Assembly: GCA_016800925.1 (NCBI GenBank)
Contig: JABCPU010000047.1
Location: forward strand, 207,855 to 271,854
Length of the DNA: 64,000 bases
Origin: Suillus spraguei
Lineage: Eukaryota; Basidiomycota; Agaricomycetes; Boletales; Suillaceae
Reading direction: 5' to 3'
Below, in pieces: positions 1-10,030 of this stretch. Made by a program: the position numbers and the translations under genes. How positions within the stretch are numbered: the stretch's first letter is position 1; every line of letters begins with the position of its first letter. The notes under the pieces are model-generated. The model saw only the letters and a program-made list of their open reading frames with translations. It had not been told where the DNA came from and did no database searches.

Positions 1-472
1 GGCGAATCGTTCTACGTGTACGTTCATCAACTTGATGCTAAGAACTCCGTTATAAATCGTTTGCAGGCTCAATGACATTTTCCGGCTCAACCTCGGCTGA
101 GGTGCTGAAGCACAGCATATTGTAAATCTGGTAGATGAGACAAAGATCCCCAGAAGTGTAATGGAGGGCGGAAGCTTCCGTCGTTTGTACCTCATAGCTT
201 ATTCCATCGAAAGTAGATCAGACTGTTAGTTTTGGAAAGATCGTCGTGTCGAACAATTCCAAGGGGGATTAGCAGAACACACCAAACCGGTCGACTTAAA
301 ATGTTCAACTAGCGCGCCCACTAGCGGATAAACCGTAACAATAAGAAGTATGAAGACTAACACCAGGTAGAACATATTGTGTAGAGGGTATTAATACTAG
401 TAGTCAGTCCATAAGCACAACATACGAGGTTATGTAAAGAACCTGCTTGAAACCTCCGAATATTTCACGTGT
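1..472. other. Intergenic edge
   Basis: No ORF with recognisable protein similarity and no RNA gene was seen. The stretch lies downstream of the stop codon of the vps1 gene and probably includes its 3' untranslated region. Confidence 0.5.
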
Positions 473-3174
473 CTAAACCCCAGCAACGATCCTATGCGAC
501 AATAATGATCAGTACAGTATCAAGTCTGATGTGAGAAGATTCGACATACTCTTCAGCCTTGTTCAGTGCCGTAACCATACTAACAACCTCTTTCCGGCGA
601 TTGACGACAAAGTCACTTTCTTTCATCAAGTCGTCGAGCACTTCAGGTTTATACAACTCTTGGAGAAGCTCGCGTTGCAAGTTCTCTTTTGAGTGATTGA
701 CAAGTGTTAGCACAATAGCCTTTGGAACCATGTCGATCATTTCGCGTTTGACGATGTTGAAATACGAATGGATCAGTAGCTCTGAACAAGGAGGTCAAAT
801 TAATTGTACAAGTGAAGAAACATATCAAGATGACGCACTGATAACATCGGTCTCCATTGTTTCCCTCTCACTGAGAGCGGACAGGGGTCTGATCACTGCT
901 GGAGGCTAATAAACACAAATATAAGTTGCAGTACATTCAGGTTTATGAGGACGTACCGCCTCCATGATGGGGCCAGCTTTCTTAGGTTGCCCCTTCTTAG
1001 CAGACGAGAAGAATGACCCAAAGAAACTTGGCTCTTCCTTCTTGATGTCAACATCCAAGTCGCGGTTGTTATTAATTTGACCCGCGGCAAGCTTGCCTGA
1101 CTTGGCATCTGGAACTGGCGTCGGAGGCTTGTTAGCATTCAGTCTATCTTGAACCATTGACATAGCCTGTGCAAGATGCATGAGATCATCAAAGGTCATC
1201 AAAGTCATATGTATTTGCCTTGTGTCCGTTAAGGAAGTCGGGATGAGTCGTGTTGACATAACATGCTTGCATCCTAATCGTCAAAAGCATGAGACTGGAA
1301 AAAAGAAAAAAATTCGGCATTATGGACGCACGCAACCATGTCAGTTACAAGCTTCGTAGTGGGATTCATCGCAGTCTTGAAGAAATTAATTACAACAGAG
1401 TTGAAGCGCTCCCGGAGTGCAGGGAAACGTCTGAAGGCTTGCTGTATGATGCTGTTAGCACTTTATTGCGTTCATCAGTCACGTGAATACGTACGATTTT
1501 CTGTAGCAGTTGTCCAAGAATACGAATAAGTTCATCATACACGAGCTGACAACATTTGACACTCGGCTCTTCCAGTCGCTTGATCTGTTGCTTGACAATG
1601 ATTTCAAAGGCTTGCGTGCCAACAAAAAGTGATGGTGTTTGACCCTGCATTAAGAAATTTATTTCAACGGTTTCGGTTATGCGAGTAACAGACCCACCGA
1701 AGAATTGTATAAGATAGTCCGAATATCCCCATCTTTAACCTGATCGAAAGGGTCGATACTCTTCACACCATTATTAAACAACTCGTGGAAGACAAAGCTG
1801 ATTCTTGCACCACCACTTAATTCATTCAGCGAGAGGTCGTTGGTATTGCCGTCAATGACTGTTCGAAATTCATTGGTGAACTCCGTAATGACCGAAAGGA
1901 CTATGTTGCCGGAGGATGCATCACCCAAAGGACCACCTAAGGTAGCCAGCTCGGCAGTGAACTTTTGGAGCTGCTGACTTATACGAGCTTTGATGTCAGG
2001 CAGAGTGGCACGAATGTGTTGCATGAGAATCTAAGACGAGAGGAAGACGTTAGTGACAAATCCCGCCTAGTGCGCGGGGAGTAACCGAGGCACGCACCAA
2101 GTTGAGCTTACGGGCAAGGAAAGGAGTCCCGCAGTACTGAGCTTTCCCCTTATATGAAGGGTGCAATTCGAAGAAGCTACGCTCCGCGTCCAATGCAGCG
2201 CCGATTGTCTTGGATGTGTCAATGTCGCGTTGCCCTCGGTTTACCACTGGCACGTATCCTAAACGTAACGGAATGACGCGCCCTGCAAGGATGTCCACGA
2301 CGTCCGTTCCTTGGTCCCTTTTGGCGCGTGAGCTTCGAGATCTACGCCGTTAACAAAACATGGACCTACATAAGGTCGACTTTGGTCAAAACACCAATCG
2401 TTCTCGTTCCTTCTGGGTCAACCTCCCGAGCTAACTTCAAACCATCGGAGTTCGCCAAGTCTGTATTGGCAGCAGTGACAGCCAAGATGATACATGCTGG
2501 CCGCGAGATGTACTTGAGCAGCATGTCCTTGATCTGCTTTTCAATGTCTTTGGGTTGGTCTCCGACAGGGACTTTGGTTAGACCGGGTAAGTCAACAAGA
2601 GTGAGAGTAAGGACATTAGGAGAGAATATGCGCAGGTTGATGGGTTGTGGTGAGATGCCTGCATTACGACCAGTCTTAGCCTCTGTATCTCGAACGATTT
2701 CGGCACGGATTTTGTTGAAGTCATAAAACTTTTCGCTGGGAAGGTGCAGGAATTCACCCCACTCCGATTCGTTCGCCTGCTTATCACTACCGTTTAGTTG
2801 TGCTATCACACAAGTCAGCTAGGTAAACATATCCGAGGAAAGAAGCATACAATTTGGTGTCCCATTCGCCTGCGGCGCAGTTGCGGGACGATTAATGAGT
2901 TGAAGGACTAGTGGTCGCCGTGTCACGATACCAGTGCCACGAGGAAGGAAATCTCTTCCAACGATATTCTAGTGCATTGGTGTAAGTAGTGTGCTTTATA
3001 TACATGAAATGTCGCGGTACGCACCTCGAGTACACTACTCTTTCCACTACTTTGACTTCCGAGCACACAAATCTGCGGTAGGTCTATTTGGGATGCTGAG
3101 GAACCAACAGCGGAGAATACGTCTTGCAGCTTGTTAATGACAGAGACAATTTCTGAACCGAGACCTGTCGACAT
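473..3174 (-). CDS. vps1: Dynamin-family GTPase Vps1 (vacuolar protein sorting)
   Basis: Dynamin-related large GTPase that acts in membrane fission at the Golgi, endosome and vacuole, and in fungi also at peroxisomes. About eleven exons splice into a continuous frame. Exon 1 (3174-3025) encodes the P-loop GSQSSGKS. The next exons carry the RRPL switch, DLPG and TKVD (G2-G4). The middle domain follows, then an NTTHPDF block, a variable loop with SFFGSFFSS, and the C-terminal GTPase effector domain. The last intron (492-549, GTATG..CATAG) joins the effector domain to a 19-base final exon, giving the family-typical ending EIVAGV and stop TAG at 473-475. Start ATG at 3172-3174 is the first Met before the conserved N-terminus. 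One intron (1167-1218) has a GC donor. No frameshift was found, so the gene looks functional. Family assignment is secure; cellular roles are inferred from the family. Confidence 0.93.
1167..1218 (-). other. GC-AG intron in vps1
   Basis: Reading through this 52-base stretch breaks the conserved [17 protein letters not shown] run. Removing it restores that run exactly. The donor is AAG|GCAAAT and the acceptor GCACAG, with TTGATGATC-like branch sequence inside. GC donors are a known minor class, normally with strong flanking exon bases as seen here. Confidence 0.8.
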
Positions 3175-3801
3175 GGTGGGCAGAGACGATGATGGACAAG
3201 GGCAAAGAATTACAGAAATGAACAAAGCTAGACCGTGACTTGAATTGCACAGTGCAAAACACGCAGTGCGCACGCCTTGGTGTGAACACAGCCACAAGTC
3301 CAAACCAGAACAAATTTCCTTCTTCTCGTTGTCCAACTTACTACAATGTCAGTGTTTCAGGTAAACCTGATTTAAGGTCATAGGTCTCTTGCCCAACTAA
3401 TTACTTATCTACTTGCCTCGTCACTTCTCGCACATACTCATTACTCGCATATTCTCGTTGTTTCTCGTCCCACCCGTTTTCTTATCATGATACCTGCAGT
3501 ACAGCGCTCAGAGTTGTTCCGTGCGGCTGCAAGCCTGTAACAGCTAGCTAGCTGGGTCAAAAATTGTCTAGCGTGTCACAGCCTTGCTTGATACGCGTGC
3601 CCTATGTCAGATGTTTCACAACAATAGGGACGGGTCACGGAAGAAGCTTGAAGGAAGCACAAATATTTACCAAATGTTCAAGGTGACTCAGTGATAAGAA
3701 TGTTATCATTACGGCCTCATGGCTCTCTTACGTTCATGCTTGGAAATTCGAATAAATACTCTTAGGATCTTGTGACGACCGTCGTCTTGGCTTCCACCAC
3801 C
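3175..3801. promoter_or_regulatory. Divergent promoter region, vps1 / zinc-finger gene
   Basis: These 627 bases separate two genes transcribed in opposite directions and must hold both promoters. An AATAAATA stretch lies about 50 bases upstream of the zinc-finger ATG. No other motif is recognised. Confidence 0.45.
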
Positions 3802-4791
3802 ATGGCACAGTGTAATCAATGCGACCGTTCATTTCGTTCCACTCAGGCATTGTTTGCCCACTGTCGCGACAAAGATGACCACCCCTTCTGCGAGGATTGC
3901 GACAGGTTATTCTTAACCTTTACTGGACTGGATCAGGTGCGCGACACGCCTATTCCTGGTTTTTTCAAAGCTCACGCACATTTTATGTCAGCACATGCAA
4001 AACGCTGCGGTGCATCGTAGCGACAGTGAACGTGACGAGTATGCGTCCGAGAGCGATGATGATGATGATGATGATGATGATGACGACGACGACGACGACG
4101 ACGACGAAGAACCACTCTGTGTAGGATGCAACCGGTGGTTTGTTGACCTGGCAAGCCTTTATCAGCACCTTGCTGCCAGCTCCAAGCACAACTGGTGCTT
4201 TGTATGCTCGCGTGATTTCGCCACCCCAACTTCATTAGATCAAGTAAGTCCTGCTCGCGCATTCACGCCTCGTATATTAATAAAGACCCTGCCGCACAGC
4301 ACTCATCTTCCCCTGTGCACAAGGGCCTGGATTTCGAGTGCCCTCTGTGCCCAAAGAGGTTCAAGACCCCTTCCTCGATTGCCCTTCACATCGAGTCGGG
4401 AACTTGTCACAATATCTCGCGAGCCCAAGTAACTGCGGCAGTCCATGCACTCAATATAGTGCCTACGATTTCAGTTTCTCGCCGCATTGAGAGTGGAACG
4501 ATCCGCGTTGTATCTTACTACGTGACAGAGCGCGCATTCAACGGCACTGCTTACGAGTGTTATCTCTGCCACCGTACTTTCCGTACCTTGGGGGCTCTGA
4601 ACTCCCACATCAACTCTCCGGCGCATGATGCGGATGAGTTCAAGTGCCCGAAGTGCAAGAGGAAGTACAAGCTTGTTTCAGGCCTGATGCAGCACATTGA
4701 AAGCGAAGCGTGTGGGATCGCAAGGTTCCAAGTGGTGGAGGACTTCACGAAGAACTTAGTAGACCAGTTTTTGAAGCGCTTGAAACTCTAA
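3802..4791 (+). CDS. C2H2 zinc-finger protein with polyaspartate tract
   Basis: Three exons (3802-3936, 3992-4243, 4300-4791). ATG at 3802 lies in a CCACCATGG context. The protein has several C2H2-like fingers: CNQC near the N-terminus, CEDC, CVGC and CFVC in exon 2, and CPLC, CYLC and CPKC in exon 3, each followed by His-containing helices such as HLAASSKH and HINSPAH. A run of 17 aspartates lies between the first and second finger blocks. Both introns begin directly after an LDQ triplet at the end of a finger unit, so the first two exons look like duplicated modules. The gene diverges from vps1. Role unknown; RNA or DNA binding is inferred from fingers only. The reading frame is intact. Confidence 0.8.
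4055..4105 (+). repeat. (GAT)9(GAC)8 coding microsatellite
   Basis: Nine GAT followed by eight GAC codons encode 17 aspartates inside the zinc-finger gene. The synonymous switch halfway suggests two expansion events or a substitution followed by spread. Confidence 0.95.
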
Positions 4792-5706
4792 CTTCGATTT
4801 GGAAGGACCATGGATAGATTTCGAGGGGAATATGTATTGTAAGTGTAATATACATGATGTATGTCTAGAAAGTGAATCAGATTTGTCTTGTCTCTTTGTG
4901 TCGCCACTGAAGAAGTTTTAGTCATTTCGCTCGAACACGCTCGATTCTTTATTGACAGGTTCACTCGCTCTTGGTTAATTTTAAATGCTGATTCTCTCCT
5001 GCTTAAACCATGGTATCTTTTGTATTTGTGAGAAACACACACTTTATGAAATCATGATGCCGCAGGCGCCGCATCATGGCAAGCAATTTCACAAACGTGC
5101 CTTGGCAATTTGCGGGCGAAAGTATCTTTAAAATTACTCCTCATCACTGTACTATATTGGGGGGGGGGGGGGGGGAGAGTTGCAACCAAGCTATAAGCGC
5201 TATGTAGGTTCTGTAGCGCTATATAGCAGTTCCCATTTTTCCTGATGCATACCCAGATTGCAGACAATAGATCCCAGATATATCAGAATAGATCTCAGTC
5301 ATATAGGCTTGTGCAGACGGCTGGGGCAGACGGCTGGGCAGGGCTATGGTCATCATAGAATGATGTATCACACGGAGCTACACAGACTAACAATTAATGT
5401 ACAACAATTTAGCTACACTGGTAGCAAGTAATACATTACTACTACAGCTACAGGTGAATTTTGCCTATATTCTATGCTGCAATACATAACATTGCACTGA
5501 TAACAAACCCGAGCCGCGGCTTTTGGCCTGCTTGGGCTCACGGCCTAGGCTTGAAATTTGGCGAGCCTGAGCCCCTCAGGCCAAGCCTAAGCCAGGGCTT
5601 TGGGCCAAAGCCGGGCCAAAACATCACTAGATTCAACCATCCATAGAAATCCGTATGCTGCTTTGCGTCGGAAAAACGAACTCTTGTGTATTTTGGCAAT
5701 TACATA
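4792..5706. other. Intergenic region with G-run and low-complexity GC block
   Basis: It lies between two convergent genes. It holds a run of 17 G at 5159-5175 and, at about 5508-5630, a GGCC/AGCC-rich imperfect repeat block unlike the AT-rich surroundings. No gene is seen. Confidence 0.6.
5159..5175 (+). repeat. Homopolymer G17
   Basis: Seventeen consecutive G bases, directly visible. The length is likely unstable and also a sequencing-error hotspot. Confidence 0.95.
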
Positions 5707-7168
5707 TTAGTTGGTAGTGGCATAAGTGAACGGGGTCGTGGCAAAACCGACCTCGCGGTTGTCGCGATTTAAAACAGTGTAGAAGCGTTGTATAAATGGG
5801 CAACCAACAATAAAGTCAAACCCTTCGCCAGTTGGCGTAGTCAGGCTTTTAATGATGAGATATATGCCATATTTCTCAGTACCAGGAATAAGATAGTTGA
5901 GAGAACGAGGCCAGATTTGGGCGTTGGAAATGAGACTGAAGACTCCCTGTGCAAAACGGTGAACAAGGGGTGTGAGGGCTAACTGAATTGACATACGTTG
6001 CCAATATAGAACTTCAAGTCTCGTAGGGCACCGTACTGGCGAAGGGTAATACGGAGAAGACCAGTCCGCTGATCGATAGTAGCGCCGGTTGCAGCCCGGT
6101 ACTTGTCATAGGCATCTATCGAACGCTGATTAGACAATTATTACTCGCTGCACTCTAAATACACACCGGAGGCAATGTAGATAAAGTTGGCACCAGTATC
6201 GATGATACCAGCAGTGCGTTCCAAGATGTTGATGTTCTGCTCGCCGTAAGTGATTCTCTGATCGATACCCCAGTAGCTCGTTGACTCGGGGTTGTTGGTG
6301 ACAGCACTGAAACAACATAATTACTAAGAGTCTGGATTGACGTAGGAGCTGAGGTAGCTTACGTGTATACAATGCTACTAGTGCACTTGGTATAGTCAGG
6401 TTCACCAAAAACGAGCTCTCCAACGTTGGGGTCTCCATCCCTATTGAGAGTGAGGGGCCGGAAAAACATACCAACAATGTTCCGACTAATGGCGCCTGCG
6501 GTAACCAGCCAGTCAGTAAAAGTTGGATACGTGGCAGGCGGGTCATCTGGCAGGGTGTTGACTGTCAAATCTCGAGGCCCGAGGCCCAAAATACCGTCAT
6601 ATCTGAAGTTTATCCCAGTAACAGAACCAACAGCGAGTTCATAGTTGGGGATGGTGAGCCCATGACCGAGAGTGACGGTATCAACGAAGAAAGTTCCTAT
6701 AGATAATTGTAGGTGTTTTCAACTTATGCCATTGTTGTATGTCATACCAGACAAGGTGGCAGTAGGAGCTGGCCCACCACCAAAGGTTTCCTCTACACGC
6801 CGTCCGGTGTTGACGCCGGTTTCGTCGTATGGAGTGTGGGCGCCAATCCATGTGACCGCGCTACCGGTGTCGACAAGCAATCTGTCTTCAATAATATATT
6901 AGCAGCCGCATGTTTTCTCAGTGTTGAACTAACAGGTTGTGGGGGGGCTGCCAACGTCAAGTACTACGCTGTGTCTACCCCAAACGTCGGGTGTCGCAGG
7001 AATGCTTTCAGCACGTCGGCTATGTGTATTGTAGTCCCTGGGTTGCATAGTACCATCGGAGACGTTCAGTCTCCTGAGGGGGATAATGATGGTGGAATTG
7101 CGAACTTCAACGGGCGATACCGTGATTGACGAAGCCAGAAGTGTTAACAATGATGCAGTGATGAACAT
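5707..7168 (-). CDS. Secreted pepsin-like aspartic peptidase (family A1)
   Basis: Acid endopeptidase of the polyporopepsin type found in mushrooms. The start at 7168 gives a short hydrophobic signal-like N-terminus (MFITASLLTLLASS). A propeptide and the catalytic motif VDTGSAVTWIG follow. The second catalytic motif is IIDTGANFIYIA. The C-terminal exon ends GFATTPFTYATTN, stop at 5707-5709. About six short introns must be removed, e.g. one between IASG and SFDAYDKYR and one before GVFSLISNAQIW. Both catalytic aspartates are present and no frameshift was found, so an active enzyme is plausible. The second motif has Ala after DTG where Thr or Ser is commoner in the family. The substrate is unknown; extracellular protein breakdown is the usual role. 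Confidence 0.88.
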
Positions 7169-7377
7169 GGCTTGTTGGAGGTAATATCATACTCAATAGC
7201 GTATTATATACTTCGAGTTGTGTGCCAGCGAACGCGATAACGGTGACACATACTATATTGAAATGTCCCCCTCGAAAAAGCAATGATGAGGTAGCTCCGA
7301 TCCAAGTCACAACATGAGTACAAGAATTTGACCTCTCGATGAAGTGTGGTAGGAGACGGTTTGGCAGGAATTTCAAT

Positions 7378-7452
7378 ACAATTCGCCTAGTTACCAATGG
7401 TTCAAACATTCGTTGACTTAACTCACGTTCATTTCCATAGAGATGCCACCTA
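7378..7452. repeat. Local direct duplication, copy 1
   Basis: It shares a 36-base nearly identical core with copy 2 (both contain CGCCTAGTTACCAATGGTTC), followed by a similar CATAGAGATGCC block. Copy 1 has an extra CACGTTCAT segment. Confidence 0.8.
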
Positions 7453-7573
7453 TCATAGATGCATTGTGCAGGTTAGTGTGGCAAGCATTGCTGAGCGCTG
7501 AGGAGAGCTGTTGCAATGTGACACGAGTACCTGGGAGAAGCCTGGTTTCTTCACACGTAAAATCTTCGCCCAT
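7427..7573 (-). CDS. Unidentified partial gene, single 49-codon exon
   Basis: ATG at 7571-7573 opens 49 codons, two of them cysteines (CEET, NACH). The exon runs into a consensus donor GTGAGT at 7426-7421. I could not place the following exon, so the gene is partial or broken. A diverged duplicate of its 3' end plus the donor region lies at about 7949-8011, where the donor is degraded. It resembles no family I recognise and could be a chance ORF. Confidence 0.3.
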
Positions 7574-7948
7574 TACTTCACGTCAATGACGTAGCGTTGA
7601 TGATGCGTCCTTGTTTCAGAGTGCCAGGTGCAGCCCGCTGGAATGTTCTGGTATCAGGAGTCATTGCGGAAACGATCTGATAGGTCTGTACATAATCGGA
7701 GGCGGGGTGACAAACGAGAGGCGTGCTCAATTCTTACGATGTCAAGTTCAAGCCAAACAAAATAGTCAACCGGTGAGACTCCATTTGAGAGGGATGCTCA
7801 ATTCTAAAAATTCGCGTTCACATGGGAGCCGAGTTCTCGCTAAACCTGTCCTAAATGTGGTACTCTAGATCTGTTCTTTGCCTGCTGGCAAAATCTCCAA
7901 GACTCGATTGGAGACGGTCTGCTTTTGATCCTGGCAGGTGGCAGGCAA

Positions 7949-8011
7949 TTCGCCTAGTTACCAATGGTTCAAACATTCATTTACTTAACTTCCATAGAGA
8001 TGCCGCCCATT
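7949..8011. repeat. Local direct duplication, copy 2
   Basis: Same orientation as copy 1 and about 570 bases away. It lacks about nine bases that in copy 1 contain the splice donor of the small exon. The sequence between the copies (7574-7948) and from 8012 to 8337 holds no gene I recognise. Confidence 0.8.
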
Positions 8012-9068
8012 ATGAATACTTATGTCGAGAAATTTACGGTGGCGCTCGGCCAAAACGACACGCGAGGGCACGTGACTTCGATCTATTACCTTTTTTAGGC
8101 AGGATTCCCTGACCTCGGTGGCACATGACCAGATTCGTGTGACGGCGTGAGTTCTGAGTGAAAAACAGAGCGCAAAAAGGAGCACAGCGCTCATGAATTA
8201 ACGACAACGAGTGATACGATAGTTGATATTGATTAACGACAGCGAGTTGTAAGTAATGTGCTAAGAGTCAGCCCGAAGTTAAAAAAATGGTTGCAGTGTC
8301 GGTGGGAGTGTCATTTATTGCGAGAGATGTGATCTCCTCATGCAGCACGTGCCTTGTTCACAGCTTTCAGGAGTTGGGTGTGGCCAAGCTCAGCCTCTGG
8401 ATAAGCTGCGAGGAAGCACACCTTGTTTGACTCATACCTGGAACCGAAACAAAAGGTGAGTAGTACTGGAATAGATACCAGCATAGAGACTTACTGATTG
8501 ATAAATTCTAGCGTGATGGTCGCCCTTTGATGGTACTTTGATGCAAACCGTCTATTTGCATCTTGGTACCACTCCCTTGGCCAATCCTTCAACAGCGTTG
8601 TGAGTCCTCGGTCCCTATCTGTTACGACCATGCAAAACCGGAGATTAGCAAGAAGTCCTGGTCTTACATGGGGTTGTACTGGAGGGTTGTAAGTCAAAGG
8701 GGCTTGGCCTCAGCTCGTACGCTGTGCCCCTTACCCGAGTATGTGCCCTTAATTTCGGATGAAGTCCAAGGGAGAGTTCTGGTGGAGTCCGGATGGAGGG
8801 TCCGGACGAACTCTAAGGCAGGATAGCTTGACAGAGCTCCGATGGACTTCCGGATGAGCGCGGGAATGCGTCGGAACTATTTCCGGAAGGTAGGGAGTAA
8901 TGGTAACACTACTGGAACAAGTTCCAAGTAGAACAGATGAAGGATGGACCACTGGACAAAGTCCAGGGCAGGATAGGAGCAGAGCTCCGGAGGGAAAGAT
9001 GATCCATAGATGTCAGAGGGTAGGATAGGATGGATCTGAAGGACTAGGGGTCCGAAGGTCCGGAGCTC

Positions 9069-9248
9069 GGAGGAGCGGAGGAGCAGAGGAGCGGAGGAGC
9101 GGAGGAGCGGAGGAGCGGAGGAGCGGAGGAGCGGAGGAGCGGAGGAGCGGAGGAGCGGAGGAGCGGAGGAGCGGAGGAGCGGAGGAGCGGAGGAGCGGAG
9201 GAGCGGAGGAGCGGAGGAGCGGAGGAGCGGAGGAGCGGAGGAGCGGAG
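9069..9248 (+). repeat. 8-bp minisatellite GAGGAGCG, about 22 copies
   Basis: Near-perfect octamer array inside the solo LTR with one GAGGAGCA-type variant near its start. It shows strong purine strand bias. Confidence 0.95.
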
Positions 9249-9866
9249 GATTGGATGAGCGTAGCTCTGTGGATCTTAGAGGAAGTGTTGGCTACTAGAG
9301 AGGAGTAGGTCCGGATATGGTGTAGAGATAGTATAGACTACTCCGGACAAGGTCCGGAATAGAAACAGACAGTATAAGACTACCAAAGGTAGAGTCGGAG
9401 GTGAAACAGATGATAGACAGAGATGGACGAAGTCCGAACAGATTATAGGACATAGGATCAAAGCTCCGGCCTAGGGAGTAATCCCATAGGCCTGAGTTGG
9501 AAGCTTACAAGGGCCGGAGCCCAAGTGCAAGAACGGAGACGGAGTTATATAGACATGATAACAGGATACAGAGTAGTCAAAGGAATATACAGAAGTAGGA
9601 ACAATGAATCAGACTAAGGTCTGCAGGAGTTGTACTACAAGTTTATATACTGTAGGTAGCATGCCGGAAGGCAAGCAAGGATAGTCCGAGGCTATGTTTG
9701 AGGCATTGCGGAACACAAGGCTATGAACTCGGAAATAAGACTTGTACGAAATATCTTATCAAGACGGAAGTCAAGATAACCGAAAGCCAGAGGTGCAGAG
9801 ATAACCGAAAGCCGGACACAGGTATTAACCTAAAAGGAGTAACGCGCAGGTGCGCGGGAATAGTTT

Positions 9867-10030
9867 CGGATATGAGCATGGATCGGATATGGACACGGAT
9901 CGGATATGGACATGGATCGGATATGAACACGGATCGGATATGGACACGGATCGGATATGGACATGGATCGGATGAGTGGATCAGATCGGATGGATGGACT
10001 GAGTCGGATATGGATATGGATTAGATATGG
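9867..10030 (+). repeat. 18-bp imperfect satellite (CGGATATGGACAYGGAT type)
   Basis: Repeated CGGATATGGACACGGAT-like units with C/T variation, then looser CGGATGGATGG units. It lies at the 5' end of the LTR in its own orientation. The intact family-A LTR has only one or two such words near the same end, so this is a local expansion. Confidence 0.85.

Noticed and set aside
3972..4262. His/Arg- and Val/Ile-rich minus-strand ORFs
   Set aside because: They arise from the other reading frames of the GAT/GAC microsatellite.
9069..10030. CRISPR-like array
   Set aside because: Units are contiguous with no spacers, and the context is a eukaryotic LTR.
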